Part shown: piece after piece, positions 1 through 9,704 of the stretch
Layout: the number at the start of each line of letters is the position of its first letter
Position numbering within the stretch: the first letter of the stretch is position 1
NCBI GenBank assembly: GCA_016708265.1
Contig: JADJGA010000003.1
Span: 1-64,000 of the forward strand
Direction: 5' to 3'
DNA: 64,000 bases
DNA from: Saprospiraceae bacterium
GTDB taxonomy: Bacteria; Bacteroidota; Bacteroidia; Chitinophagales; Saprospiraceae
The notes under the pieces: generated by a model
Seen by the model: the letters and a program-made list of their open reading frames with translations, nothing else
Told to the model about the DNA's origin: nothing
Database searches by the model: none
Translations under genes and position numbers: made by a program

Positions 1-30
1 TTGATTTATTTTTATTTTTACAAAAAAAAG

Positions 31-431
31 ATGAAGTATCGTGAATTGACACACAGAATAATCGGATGTGCTATGAAAGTACATTCAACTTTGGGCAATG
101 GATTCCGGGAAGTCATTTATCAGAGAGCACTGGAAATTGAATTTCAAAACAAGGACTTGATTACCAGAGAGAAATGGAAATGTCCATATTTTACGAAGGT
201 GCTGAAATAGGAACAAGGAGAGTTGATTTTTTTGTTGAAGGTGTAATAATGGTTGAATTAAAAGCAATCACTAAGCTTGAAGATGTTCATTTAGCCCAGG
301 CTATAAATTATTGTGAGGCATTCAATTTACCGATGGGTTTGCTCATTAATTTTGGTTCCAAGAGTCTCGATTTCAATAGAGTATATAATCTGAAACATCC
401 GGAGAACAAAGATTTTTCAAATGAAAATTAG
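31..431 (+). pseudogene. GxxExxY family protein, frameshifted
   Basis: The reading begins at ATG 31 with MKYRELTHRIIGCAMKVH and contains the family signature G-F-R-E-V-I-Y, as in GxxExxY proteins, which are small PD-(D/E)XK nuclease-like proteins common in Bacteroidota and of unknown role. The first frame ends at 210, but its last residues after ITRE do not fit the family. The continuation lies in the third frame from about 171: EMSIFYEGAEIGTRRVDFFVEG, then the conserved VELKAI core and the GLLINFGSKSLDF end, stopping at 431. The join therefore needs a single frameshift near 168-176. Either the gene is dead or there is a sequencing indel. Full length would be about 133 residues, normal for the family. 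Confidence 0.8.
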
Positions 432-660
432 TTACAGTGGGTAATTATAGATCCATTTAATTTAAGTTCAGACGATATTTGTCTGAACTTCCCGATGTAT
501 CGGGATTGTAGGATTGGTAGGATTTTATGATTTTATTTGGGGTGATGTAATCCTTTAATCTTTAATCCTATTAATCCTAATTCTGACAATATTCCTTATT
601 CGGCGTAGGTTCACCTCGGACCGGCATTAAAAATCTGTCAAGCTATTTCAGGACAAGTCA
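432..660. repeat. Intergenic hairpin and long imperfect inverted repeat
   Basis: No gene is seen. A perfect 10-bp stem (AAGTTCAGAC at 464-473 with GTCTGAACTT at 481-490) is followed by the short palindrome CCCGATGTATCGGG (491-504). Beyond it, GGATT-rich sequence (about 500-530) faces AATCC-rich sequence ending in a TCTGACA-like segment (about 550-592), forming an imperfect inverted repeat over some 120 bp. At 603-640 there is a degenerate form of the GCGTAGGTTCA segment found again at 2945 and 5183. Confidence 0.55.
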
Positions 661-1041
661 GTTGAAAGTTTCCGCAGGCATGTTATTTCTCTCCGTAACC
701 AAGTTGAAAGTTTCCGCAGACATGTTAATTCTCTCCGTAACCAAGTTGAAAGTTTCCGCAGACATGTTATTTCTCTCCGTAACCGTTGAAAGTTTCCGCA
801 GGCATGTTATTTCTCTCAGTAACCAAGTTGAAAGTTTCCAAAGGCTTGTTAATTCTTTGCAGAAGCAAGTTTTTTTGTTCGGTAGGCAAGTTGAAAGTTT
901 CCAAAGGCTTGTTAATTCTCTACAGAAGCAAGTTTATTTGTTCGGAAGACAAGTTGAAAGTTACCAAAGGCTTGTTATTTCTCTACAGAAGCAAGTTTAT
1001 TTGTTCGGAAGACAAGTTGAAAGTTCCCAAAGGCTTGTTAA
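661..1041 (+). repeat. Tandem minisatellite, 42-bp then 63-bp units, heptad-coding
   Basis: Eight units all begin GTTGAAAGT: 661-702, 703-744, 745-784 (40 bp), 785-826, 827-889, 890-952, 953-1015 and a partial at 1016. The first four are about 42 bp, the next three 63 bp; both are multiples of 21 bp, i.e. heptads. Read from 661 each unit encodes heptads starting with Val (VESFRRH, VISLRNQ, later VESFQRL, VNSLQKQ, VFLFGRQ), a coiled-coil-like pattern. The 2-base loss in unit three shifts the frame. A second frame is also open and reads LKVSAGM-type heptads. No convincing start site or upstream domain is visible, so I call it a repeat, possibly the relic of a coiled-coil gene. Confidence 0.7.
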
Positions 1042-1272
1042 CAAAAAACTCATAATAATCCTGTGTAAATTTGAAAATAAAAGTAAAATGATTTAATTTT
1101 ACATAAGTTTTGGATGCAGGTAAAAATTTAATATTTCGCATTTGAAGTTCAGTGATCCAAACTCACCTCTCTATTATCAATGAACATTAATGAAAATACT
1201 ATGGTTTAACTGAAATTTTATATTATATAATTCAAAAACTCAGAAAATTAATTCACTTTTAAATCAATATTT

Positions 1273-2705
1273 ATGAGAACAATAGTTATTTTTATTGCTC
1301 TGATGTTTTGCAATGCGATAATAAATGCACAGGTTCCCCGAACATTCAAATATCAGACCCTTGCACATGATCAGACTGGTAACATCTATTCGAATAAAGA
1401 CCTTACATTTAAGATAAGTATTCTGAAAGGAATTGTATCGGGAAAACTAGTTTATAGTGAAATTCATAAAGCCACCACTAATGCATCCGGGTTAGTGGAA
1501 TTGAATATTGGTAATGGTAATTTTATATTGACAGATTTTACGAGTATAGACTGGTTGGACGATACATATTTTATTAAAGTTGAGATGGATACTACTGGTA
1601 ATGGTACATTTATTAATATGAGCACTTCCCAGTTGCTTAGTGTACCATATGCTTTAGCCTCAAAAATCTCTGAACAGGTAGCTGACAATTCAGTCACAAC
1701 TTCCAAAATAGCAAATATGCAGTAAATATAAGTAAACTGCCTCCTGCAAGTTCTACAACATATCTGAGGGGAGATGGGAAATGGGCTGTTCCTCCTATAA
1801 GTCTGATAAGTTTGGGTGGTGAAATGGAAATATTCAATACAACAATCCTGGCAGTCTTGGTGGCAGCAGTGAGCTGTTTTTGATTCAGTGAACCAAAGGC
1901 TGGGAATTGGAAATAAATCACCTCAGCAAAATTACATATCAGTACTTCAGGATCTGAATCATTCCTCAATTACGGCTGCATGAAAACAGTAATGAATACT
2001 CGCGGCTGATGTTTCAGAATAATTCAGACCCCGGATATTGGATGATTTCAGCAAAGAACAGTTCCGATAAATCAAAAGAAATTTTAAAATTTTCCAATAT
2101 TCCAAAAAAGCAGGATCATGATTTTTTCAGGAGATGGAAAAGTGTTGCCATAAATCCCCTAATGAAATTTTTCTAATGCAAGGTTGTCTATCCTCGAAGA
2201 TAACTCAAACAATTATGCAATTCTTGCAACAAATGATGGTCCTGCACCAACAATTCACGCATATAATGAAGGTTCGGGTTTTGCAGGACATTTTATTACC
2301 AATAGTGGCACCTATGCCTTATTCTGTGGTAATAAGGGACTGGGTAATTCTGCGTACTTCGATGGTCCAGTTTACGTGACCAGCAAAAACGGAGGAGGTA
2401 TAAAAAGGGAACAAACCAGCTCGGCTAATATCGTACCTATTTGTTATGGAACTATTTCTCCAAATGGATCAAAAGGAAGTGGTTGTACACCAAATTTTAC
2501 TGTCACAAGACAAGCGAAGGGTGTATATGATATTAAAATTAAAGATGAAAATTTTATATCTTCTTCGCATACATGCCTAGCGAGTCTTGGAAGTCTTGGA
2601 TTCATTTACTCTTCAAGTGATTCAGGTAACATCAGAGTTAATACATATTCAATTTCAGGAAAATCGGCTGATAAGGAATTTAGTATTGTGGTATTTAAAC
2701 CCTGA
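1273..2705 (+). pseudogene. Secreted tail-fibre-like surface protein, multiply frameshifted
   Basis: The first 150 codons (ATG 1273 to TAA 1725) encode a signal peptide (MRTIVIFIALMFCNAIINAQ) and the N-terminal domain seen in many Bacteroidota secreted proteins (FKYQTLAHDQTGN, then SQLLSVPYALASK and NSVTTSKIAN). The rest is present but scattered over frames: KLPPASSTTYLRGDGKWAVP in the third frame (about 1730-1800), DSVNQRLGIGNKSPQQNYI from 1882, NSSDKSKEILKFSNIPK, then the C-terminal domain from about 2184 to 2705. At least four frameshifts or stops separate these. Restored, it would be about 475 residues, matching fibre-like proteins that end in a receptor-binding-type domain. Function unknown; clearly inactive as read. 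Confidence 0.8.
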
Positions 2706-2781
2706 ATTCTAAAAACCATATATGTTTTGTATCGATGTCTTTTATTCGCAACTGTGAATAGACGGAGATTAAGTATGAATG

Positions 2782-2992
2782 GTCAATTGTTAATTGTCAA
2801 TTGTAAATTTTAAATTGTAAATTTTTAAAAGTATATGTTATCTGGAAGAGGTGAAAAATCACACTCCTGCTCACACCCTCGTAAGGACCAGATTGATGAA
2901 GAGAAAAATCACACTCCTGCTCACACCCTCACACACACTCATTTTCGCGTAGGTTCAGCTATGTAGGTGTGTGTAAAAAATCTGTTTTTTTA
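2782..2992. repeat. Long direct repeat, copy A (before the ABC gene)
   Basis: An AATTGTTAATTGTAAATTG-like low-complexity stretch, then TTTTTAAAAGTATATGT, then two copies of AAAAATCACACTCCTGCTCA (about 2855 and 2903), then CACACACTCATTTTCGCGT and AGGTTCAGCTATGTAGGTGT. The same order recurs at 5061-5231. The ACACAC and GTGTGTG runs can pair across a 30-base loop, and AAAAAATCTGTTTTTT follows. No gene is seen between 2706 and 3176. Confidence 0.75.
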
Positions 2993-3176
2993 AACAACAT
3001 TTGCTAAATTAAAGCAACAATAGAAAAAGATTTTTCGGGACACTTATTGCAATTGAATCCTGATGTTGATGGTACAAGTTATGCAATACCAAGAAAAATA
3101 ATTTTATCCTCTATTTTCAAGTAAAAAGACTACTGACAGATTAACTCCGTATATTTGTTTTAAACTTAACGGCAAT

Positions 3177-4952
3177 ATGACCATAATTGAACTTTTCAGG
3201 AAATTGACACCTTTCATTAAGCCTATAAAAGCCTGATAATATATGCATTTATACTTACTATTGTCGGTTCTTTTTGCAGCTCAGGTCAATGCATTTATCC
3301 TGAAATATACTGTTGACTCCATCAGTGATCTGATGGTAGCAAAAAAACCATTGAATGAGGGTTTGTATTTGCTTTTTATCATAAGTTCTATCTTGCTTGG
3401 CAAGGAAATAGTTTATTCACTGGTTCAATTCGGGCAAAAATTTTTTGGTGAAAAACTAAGGATATTCATCGCAAGGGATTTCTCCCAGACCATTGTAGAA
3501 AAAATCCTCACATACAGGATGGCTTTTTACACTTCTCCTGAGAATGAAAGCGGTAAGCTGCAGACCAGAATAGATTTGGGTATTACAAGTCTTACCCGTC
3601 TTGTACAGAATTTTTTATAGATATTCTGCCATTATCTGCAAATGCGATCGTAGCTCTCATCGTGATGTTTATGGCAAATTTTTATGTTGGTTTAGTAGGG
3701 CTTTTCATCGTACCGCTTTACTTTTATATCAGTCAGTTGCAGGCAAATAAACTCAGTGGATTCAGACGCAATATGAGAGCTTACCGGGAAAGCAAAAACA
3801 ACAGACTTATAAATCTGATAGAATCCATCAATGTAATTAAATCCTTTGTCAGCGAATCCACCGAAGCAGAAAGACATAAAAAAATACAGTTTGATATGAC
3901 TGAAAACCAGATGAATACCCGTAAAACGAGTTTTTTGTTTGACAGTATAAAGAGCTTTATAGAACAGATAGGAGTGATAATCATTATAATCCTTACAGCA
4001 TATTTTGTCCTCAATAGCCAGATGTCAATTGGAGCAATCCTCTTTCACATACTTTTATTCAATAATGTTTCTGCACCGATACGGCAGTTGCACCGGATCT
4101 ATGATGAAGTTAATGATGCCTTGATCTATTCTGAAGGATTTTTCGATATTCTGGAGTCAGACAGCGAAACAGAATCTTCGGGAGAATACAGGCCTGAGAA
4201 AATAAAAGGACTGATAGAAATCAGGAATCTTATTTACTTATCCTAATGGCACAAAAGCATTAACTAATGTCAATTGTACCATTAGGCCCAATCAGATCAC
4301 TGCGCTGGTCGGGCTCAGTGGTGCTGGAAAAAGTACTATTATCAATCTTCTGGATAAATTCTATGAGCCTACAGAAGGTAAGATATATCTGGATGGTGTA
4401 GATTTGATGGAATACAACACAGAATTCCTGAGAAACAATATCGGACTTGTATTGCAAAAAAACCATATTTTCAAAGGAACAATAACTGAAAATATCCAGT
4501 ATGGCAATAATCTTGCCGGTTTCGGGGATGTAGTCGAAGCTGCAAAAAAGGCTTATATTCACAAACAGATCATGGAGTTGCCTAAGGCATATGAATCAGA
4601 GGCTCAGTTACTTTCTGGCGGGCAGCAACAAAGAATTGCCATAGCCAGAATGTTTTTAAAAAATCCTCCTATAATATTTCTTGATGAGCCCACTGCAAAT
4701 CTGGATGCAATTGCTACCGAACAGATCAAGAAAAGCATTGATGCCATCAAAAAGGATAGAACGGTAATAATAGTGTCTCATAGTATCTCACAGATCATTG
4801 ACGCCTCGAATATCATTGTTCTTGATAAAGGCACAATAGCAGAAAGTGGCACTCATGACTTTTTATTCAATATTAAAGGTGTTTACTACGGCATTTTTAC
4901 TGCAATGGCCAACAGTCTGAATATAAAAAAGATCAAGATATCGCAACTGTAA
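3177..4952 (+). pseudogene. ABC exporter, permease-ATPase fusion (MsbA-like), frameshifted
   Basis: Restored, this is a single polypeptide of about 590 residues, the usual size of a half-transporter that fuses a six-helix membrane domain to an ATPase. It starts at ATG 3177 (MTIIELFRKLTPFIKPIKA), runs into TGA-TAA near 3233, and continues with helices from 3243 (AAQVNAFILKYTVDSISDL). A frameshift near 3610 leads to the next helices (ANFYVGLVGLFIVPLYFYIS) and coupling region; another near 4240 leads to the ATPase: Walker A GLSGAGKST (about 4309), Q-loop region GLVLQKNHIF, signature LSGGQQQRIAIAR (about 4610), Walker B IIFLDEPTANLD and H-loop IIVSHS. All ATPase motifs survive, so decay looks recent or the indels are sequencing errors. 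Substrate cannot be told. Confidence 0.85.
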
Positions 4953-5060
4953 TAAAGCTATCATTGAGATCATAGATTTGCCCGGTGTCTTCTAATTTCA
5001 TGACTATAAATATACTAAATGTATTATTAGTACTGATTTGAAAAAGAATTTTCGGGACGA

Positions 5061-5231
5061 TCAGTTAATTGTAAATTGTTAATTGTTAATTGTAAATTGT
5101 AAATTGTAAATTTTTAAAAGTATATGTGATCCGGATGAAGAGAAAAATCACACTCCTGCTCACACCCTCACACACACACATTTTCGCGTAGGTTCAGCTA
5201 TGTAGGTGTGTGTAAAAAAATCTGTTTTTTA
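5061..5231. repeat. Long direct repeat, copy B (after the ABC gene)
   Basis: This is the second copy of the block at 2782-2992: AATTGTAAATTGT low-complexity lead, TTTTTAAAAGTATATGTGAT, one AAAAATCACACTCCTGCTCA unit, a CACACACACACA run, TTTTCGCGTAGGTTCAGCTA and GTAGGTGTGTGT, then A-run/T-run. Both copies are accompanied by AAAGATTTTTCGGGAC (about 3028 and 5262). It encloses the decayed ABC exporter between two similar blocks in the same orientation. Confidence 0.75.
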
Positions 5232-5281
5232 ACTTAAGTTTAATTTTCATTACTATTTGGAAAAGATTTTTCGGGACGCGC

Positions 5282-5302
5282 AAGCGTAGGGATCCTACGC
5301 TT
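5282..5302. repeat. Near-perfect palindrome, 9-bp stem
   Basis: AAGCGTAGG (5282-5290) and CCTACGCTT (5294-5302) pair around the three bases GAT. It lies just after direct repeat B and 200 bp before the acidic protein gene. The rest of 5303-5501 is very AT-rich with no recognised gene. The palindrome could be a small dispersed element or a protein-binding site. Confidence 0.5.
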
Positions 5303-5501
5303 AACATTGTGAAATATGGTAGGTGAAAAAATATTTTAAAAAAATGTAAAATATTTACAGAGATTTGATGAAAATATAAAAACTTAATTTTTTTTGCAGT
5401 GTGTAAAATAATATTGACTTAAATAGCGTAATTAAGACTTTGCTAAAACCATTAAAAATAAAATCCGGGATTGATAAAATTAAATAACTTCAAAATATTA
5501 A

Positions 5502-5819
5502 ATGATGAAAATTGATAAAGATATCTTGAAAGAATTCAGAATGCACGATGAGTTGTACCGTGACATTACAGAAGAGGAATTGCTTGAGGGATACAAATTG
5601 TCTCTTGAAGTGAAAGAATTCGATAATCCTGATGAGGATATGGATTATGAAGACCTGTTCAAGCTTTCATCATTTTATGCATACGAGGCACTGATACACA
5701 GCAATATAATCGATTACGAAAAGGATGACTTTGAATTTGATGATGATGAGGATTATGGAGATTATGGCAGAGACAGCTATGATACAGGCTATTATCAGAA
5801 TGAGGATGACTATTATTGA
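5502..5819 (+). CDS. Small strongly acidic hypothetical protein
   Basis: The 105-residue product begins MMKIDKDILKEF (a second ATG at 5505 is equally possible) and is followed by a stretch of ordinary helical character (residues 5-70) and then an Asp/Glu/Tyr-rich tail from about residue 73 to the end (FEFDDDEDYGDYGRDSYDTG). There is no signal peptide or membrane segment. I do not recognise a family. It stands alone on this strand between repeat B and the convergent leuS remnant; codon pattern and a clean start after an AT-rich leader support a real gene. The acidic tail resembles low-complexity tails of cytosolic regulatory or chaperone-like proteins, but no function can be assigned. Confidence 0.6.
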   Translation: MMKIDKDILKEFRMHDELYRDITEEELLEGYKLSLEVKEFDNPDEDMDYEDLFKLSSFYAYEALIHSNIIDYEKDDFEFDDDEDYGDYGRDSYDTGYYQNEDDYY

Positions 5820-5868
5820 TGGAAGGTTGGATGGTTGGATGGTTGGAAGGTTGGAAGGTTGAATGGTC
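5820..5868. repeat. GGTTGGAT/GGTTGGAA short tandem repeats
   Basis: Right after the stop of the acidic gene, about six copies of an 8-base motif (GGAAGGTT / GGATGGTT) run head to tail. Similar GGAAGG/GGATGG arrays occur at about 8850-8900 and 9765-9803. Confidence 0.7.
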
Positions 5869-5971
5869 TTCTATAGCATATTAAGTACAAATCAGGATTT
5901 TCACCCAAATAGAATTAGCTTTTAGTTTTAAAACTTCACGAAATTTAAAATCTGTGATTTAATTTTTGTAA

Positions 5972-8749
5972 TTACTTCACAACAATATTTATCATTTTGC
6001 CGGGTACAATTATTATCTTCTGGATTGATTTTCCTTCGAGCCATTTGTCTACATAGTCGAGTTCGACTACTTTCTTTTGCAGATCTGCATCTGACATTTC
6101 CTTTGGAAATATTTCCGATCCTCTTTTCTTGCCGTTTATACAGACAGGGTATTCGATTGTGGATTCCTCGAGGTATTTGTTTTCAAACTGAGGATATTGC
6201 TGATGGTGAATGCTGCCTGCATTGCCTGCCCTGCTCCAGAGTTCTTCGGCTATGAACGGGGCAAACGGTGCAATTACCTTTAACACAGGCATCATTATCT
6301 CCTTCTTGTTGCATTCGAGTCTTTTCATTTCATTGACAAAAATCATCATCGCACTGATAGCGGTATTGAATGAGAGGTTGCCTATATCTTCAGTGACTTT
6401 TTTTATTGTCTTATGGAGGATTTTTAGTTCTTCTTCTGAAGGGATGATGTCATTGAGTATCCAATTATCTTCCTGTCAATAGAACAGGCTCCAGAATCGT
6501 TTTATGAATTTGCTGACCCCGTCAATAACAACATCATCGGGATTGACTACGTTGTAATACCGTTTTGACATTTTGCCTACTTCATGAGTCGTGAACATCC
6601 TGAATTCATCAAAATCGGCATGTCCCGAAAATTTTCCATCCTGGTAAACACCGTTTTCAGTAACAAACTTTGCATTTGAGTATTCCGGTATCCATTCCCT
6701 GAACTTGTCAATTCCTACCCTGTCAATGTAAGGATACTGCGCTCCGTGATCGCTCACAAAAGCAATATATACAGGAATTCGTGTAAATTCCTCCCTTTCG
6801 GCATCTTTGACAAGAGTGGCACTGACAAAAACATTAATGCCCTTTTCCTTCTCCTTTTTCATGTACATATACTGGATGATGCCCTGAATCATTCCCTGGT
6901 TGACCAGTTTTCTGAATGGTTCATTGGCCGGGACCAGACCAAGGTCGTAAAGGAATTTATGCCAGAACCTTGAATACATAAGGTGACCGACAGCATGTTC
7001 AGTTCCTCCAATATAAAAATCCACATCTTTCCAGTAATTAAGGGCTTCTTCAGAAGCAAATCTTTCATTATTGCCCGGGTCCATATAGCGCAGGAAATAC
7101 CAGCTTGAACCTGCAAATCCCGGCATAGTATCGGTTTCTCTCACAAATCCTTCATAGTGGTTTACCCAAGCTGGATTTGTTGCGAGAGGAGATTTACCAC
7201 CGGTGGTGGGTTTAAATTCCTTTATTTCAGGCAATTCAACCGGCAGTTCATCAGCAGGAAGCAGGTGTGCGGCTTCATTTTTATCGTATATTACAGGAAA
7301 TGGTTCACCCCAGTATCTTTGTCTTGAAAAATTGGCATCCCTGAGTTTGTAATTGATCTGCCGGTTTCCAATTTTCATGTTTTCAACCTGGCTTATTATA
7401 GCTTCGATGGCATCAGGGACTTCCATTCCTGTTATAAATCCTGAATTTATCATTATTCCTTCCTTATCTTTGGAGGTGGAACCTGGATAAGCCGATTTAT
7501 CGATTATAGGTATGATCTCCAACCCGAATTTCTCTGCAAATAATTTGTCCCTGTCATCATCGCTCGGCACAGCCATTATAGCTCCTGTGCCATAATCCAT
7601 CAACACATACTCGCTTACCCAGATTGGAATTATTTTCTTGCTGACCGGATTCACAGCATACGCTCCGGTAAAAGAGCCGGTCACTTTTTTATCGCTGGTA
7701 CGTTCTACTTCTGACCGTGAGGTAGCGTAAGATTTATACTCCCCTACCTGATCCCTGAATTGTTCTGTAGTTATCATATCCACGAACGGATGTTCAGGTG
7801 AAAGAACCATGAAGGTGACACCAAAAATTGTATCCGGTCTGGTGGTATATATTTCCAGCTTTTCCTGCCTTCCCTCTATGTCGAAAAACATCTGCAGCCC
7901 TTCAGATCTGCCTATCCAGTTTTTCTGCATGATCTTGAGAGATTCCGACCATTCTATAGTGTCAAGGTCACCAAGCAGTCTTTCTGCATAGGCAGTGATC
8001 CTGAGAGACCATTGTTTCATAGGCTTTTTCACGACAGGATACCCTCCCCTTTCGCTCAATCCATCCTTTACCTCATCATTTGCCAGCACAGTGCCAAGTT
8101 CTTCGCACCAGTTCACGAAAGTCACTTTTCTGTATGCAAGACGATAATTCATCAGAACATCGTCTTTCTCTTTTGGAGACATATTTTTCCAATCCGATGC
8201 GCTGAATTGCCTTGTTTCACCGGTTGCTGCACTTATTGCTGAATTGCCTTTCTTCTCAAAGTTTTCAATCAACTTGTCAATGTGGACTGCCTTATTTTTG
8301 CTGATATCATAATAATGGTTGAAAAGGAGTGAAAATATCCATTGTGTCCATTTGAAATAGTGAGGATCGGATGTTCTCACTTCTCTTGACCAGTCATAAT
8401 CAAGGCCAAGGTTGTATAACTGTTCTTTATATCTTTTTATATTCTGGTCAGTAGAAACTGCAGGGTGAATGCCTGTCTGAAGGGCATATTGCTCAGCAGG
8501 CAGCCCGAAAGAGTCAAAACCCATAGGATGCAGTACGTTGAATCCTGACATTCGCTTATATCTGCTCAGAATATCGGATGCTATATATCCGAGCGGATGG
8601 CCGACATGCAGTCCTGCTCCTGAGGGATAGGGAAACATATCGAGTATATAAAACTTTGGTTTGCTATGGTCAATTTCTACTTTATATGTTTGATTTTCAA
8701 CCCATTTATCTTTCCAGTATTTTTCTATCTTTTCAAATTCCAGGCTCAT
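5972..8749 (-). pseudogene. leuS: Leucyl-tRNA synthetase (leuS) with internal deletion and in-frame TGA
   Basis: The protein charges tRNA-Leu in the cytoplasm. Class Ia motifs are plain: HIGH form HVGH at residues 48-51 after FYILDMFPYPSGAG, the Bacteroidota variant FDSFGLPAEQYAL, an editing domain (TTRPDTIFGVTFMVLSPEHP) and KMSKR at about 726. After KMSKRYYNVVNPDDVV the sequence jumps straight to IDGVSKFIKRFW, skipping the roughly 30 residues that normally follow (the YGADTLRLYEMFLGP region). Then TGA at 6476-6478 interrupts WSLFY|QEDNW. The same frame continues to 5972 with the tRNA-binding C-terminal domain (LKVIAPFAPFIAEELW, ending MINIVVK), so 925 codons are in one frame apart from the stop. 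TGA is used as a normal stop by neighbours. Either a decayed copy, with a working LeuRS elsewhere, or an assembly fault. Confidence 0.9.
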
Positions 8750-9347
8750 TCAGATATATAATTTTATGTGGTTCTAAAAAAAATGCGAAATTAGTGAAAA
8801 TAATGGTTAGTTGTTAGTTGTCAGTGGTGAATTTTGAGGGGAAAGGTAGGAAGGTAGTATGGTATTATGGTAGGATGGTAGGATGGTAGGATGGTAGGGG
8901 AAGGAAAAATTGAAGGGTAAAAATGAAAGCCGATTAGGAGAAGAAAATTGAAAATGAAATTAAAAAGGAAAATGGAAAGATTAAAAATGGAAAATAAAGT
9001 GAAAAGTGAACAATTGACAGTGTTTAATTGATTCTGCGTTTCTGCGTCTTTGCGTGAAAATAAAAAACTGATAGTAAGGGATAAAAAACCGATTAACAGA
9101 CAACGGACAACAGATTATAGTGAAAAGTGATCCCGATTTATCGGGAGAAAAGTGATTTTTTAGATCATTTTTACTATTATAATCGATAAATTGAAATAGA
9201 TTTTTCAGACTAGTAAAGCCTGGGAAAACCTATGTTTAGTAAAATCAGAAAAGAAAAAAATATTGTAAGTAAAAGTATTAAAATGAATTTATATATACTA
9301 TTTTTGTTCTGATATATTTTTCAATACAAAACTTAAATCAATTTATC
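8750..9347. other. Intergenic, low-complexity repeats
   Basis: No gene is recognised in these 598 bases. They hold GGTAGGATGGTAGGATGG repeats (about 8845-8900), GAAAA/GGAAAAT-rich sequence, a TTCTGCGTCTTTGCGTG motif (about 9034-9057) that is repeated near 9912 and 41230, and the palindrome CCCGATTTATCGGG (about 9129-9142). An AT-rich leader with TATTTTTG (about 9298-9305) precedes the next gene and may be its -7 promoter element. Confidence 0.6.
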
Positions 9348-9704
9348 ATGAAAAGGTTAATTATTGCGACTATTCTGGGGATACTTTTCGGCTTTGTCTG
9401 TTTTGGTCTGGCATCAAGCGGAGGAAGTGAACTTTCTAATGTTCTGGCTGCAAATATCATCACCGGCAGAATGCTGATAGGCATCGGTATAGGTATAAGC
9501 AGATTTAAATTGAAACACTGGACTCTTCACGGTTTGGTAATGGGATTGATTTTCAGCATCCCTTCAGGACTTGGAGCAATGATGGGATCTCAAAATGCAG
9601 ACTTCAGCCAGGGAGGAATATTTATGGCAACTGTTGTGATGGGAATGATCTACGGTATACTAATCGAACTTATAACCACTGTTTTTTTTAAGGCAGGGCA
9701 ATAA
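9348..9704 (+). CDS. Hypothetical four-helix membrane protein
   Basis: The 118-residue product is almost entirely hydrophobic, with likely membrane helices at about residues 3-23 (LIIATILGILFGFVCFGLAS), 35-52, 63-82 (LHGLVMGLIFSIPSGLGAM) and 90-115. Gly-rich helix faces and small loops suggest a compact inner-membrane protein. The start ATG 9348 follows an AT-rich leader. I recognise no named family; short Gly-rich helical proteins of this kind are common conserved hypotheticals. It stands alone, flanked by repeat-rich spacers on both sides, so context gives no hint of function. Confidence 0.65.
   Translation: MKRLIIATILGILFGFVCFGLASSGGSELSNVLAANIITGRMLIGIGIGISRFKLKHWTLHGLVMGLIFSIPSGLGAMMGSQNADFSQGGIFMATVVMGMIYGILIELITTVFFKAGQ

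Noticed and set aside
661..1041. CRISPR-like array
   Set aside because: Units are directly adjacent with no unique spacers, and differ by drift; it is a minisatellite.
786..1055. Separate coding gene in the second frame of the minisatellite
   Set aside because: It is the same repeat read in another frame; no start site or domain supports it as a gene.
6476..6478. TGA as a sense codon (genetic code change or selenocysteine)
   Set aside because: TGA ends several intact genes here (acidic protein, rimO, tnpA), and no selenocysteine element is visible; leuS also has an internal deletion.
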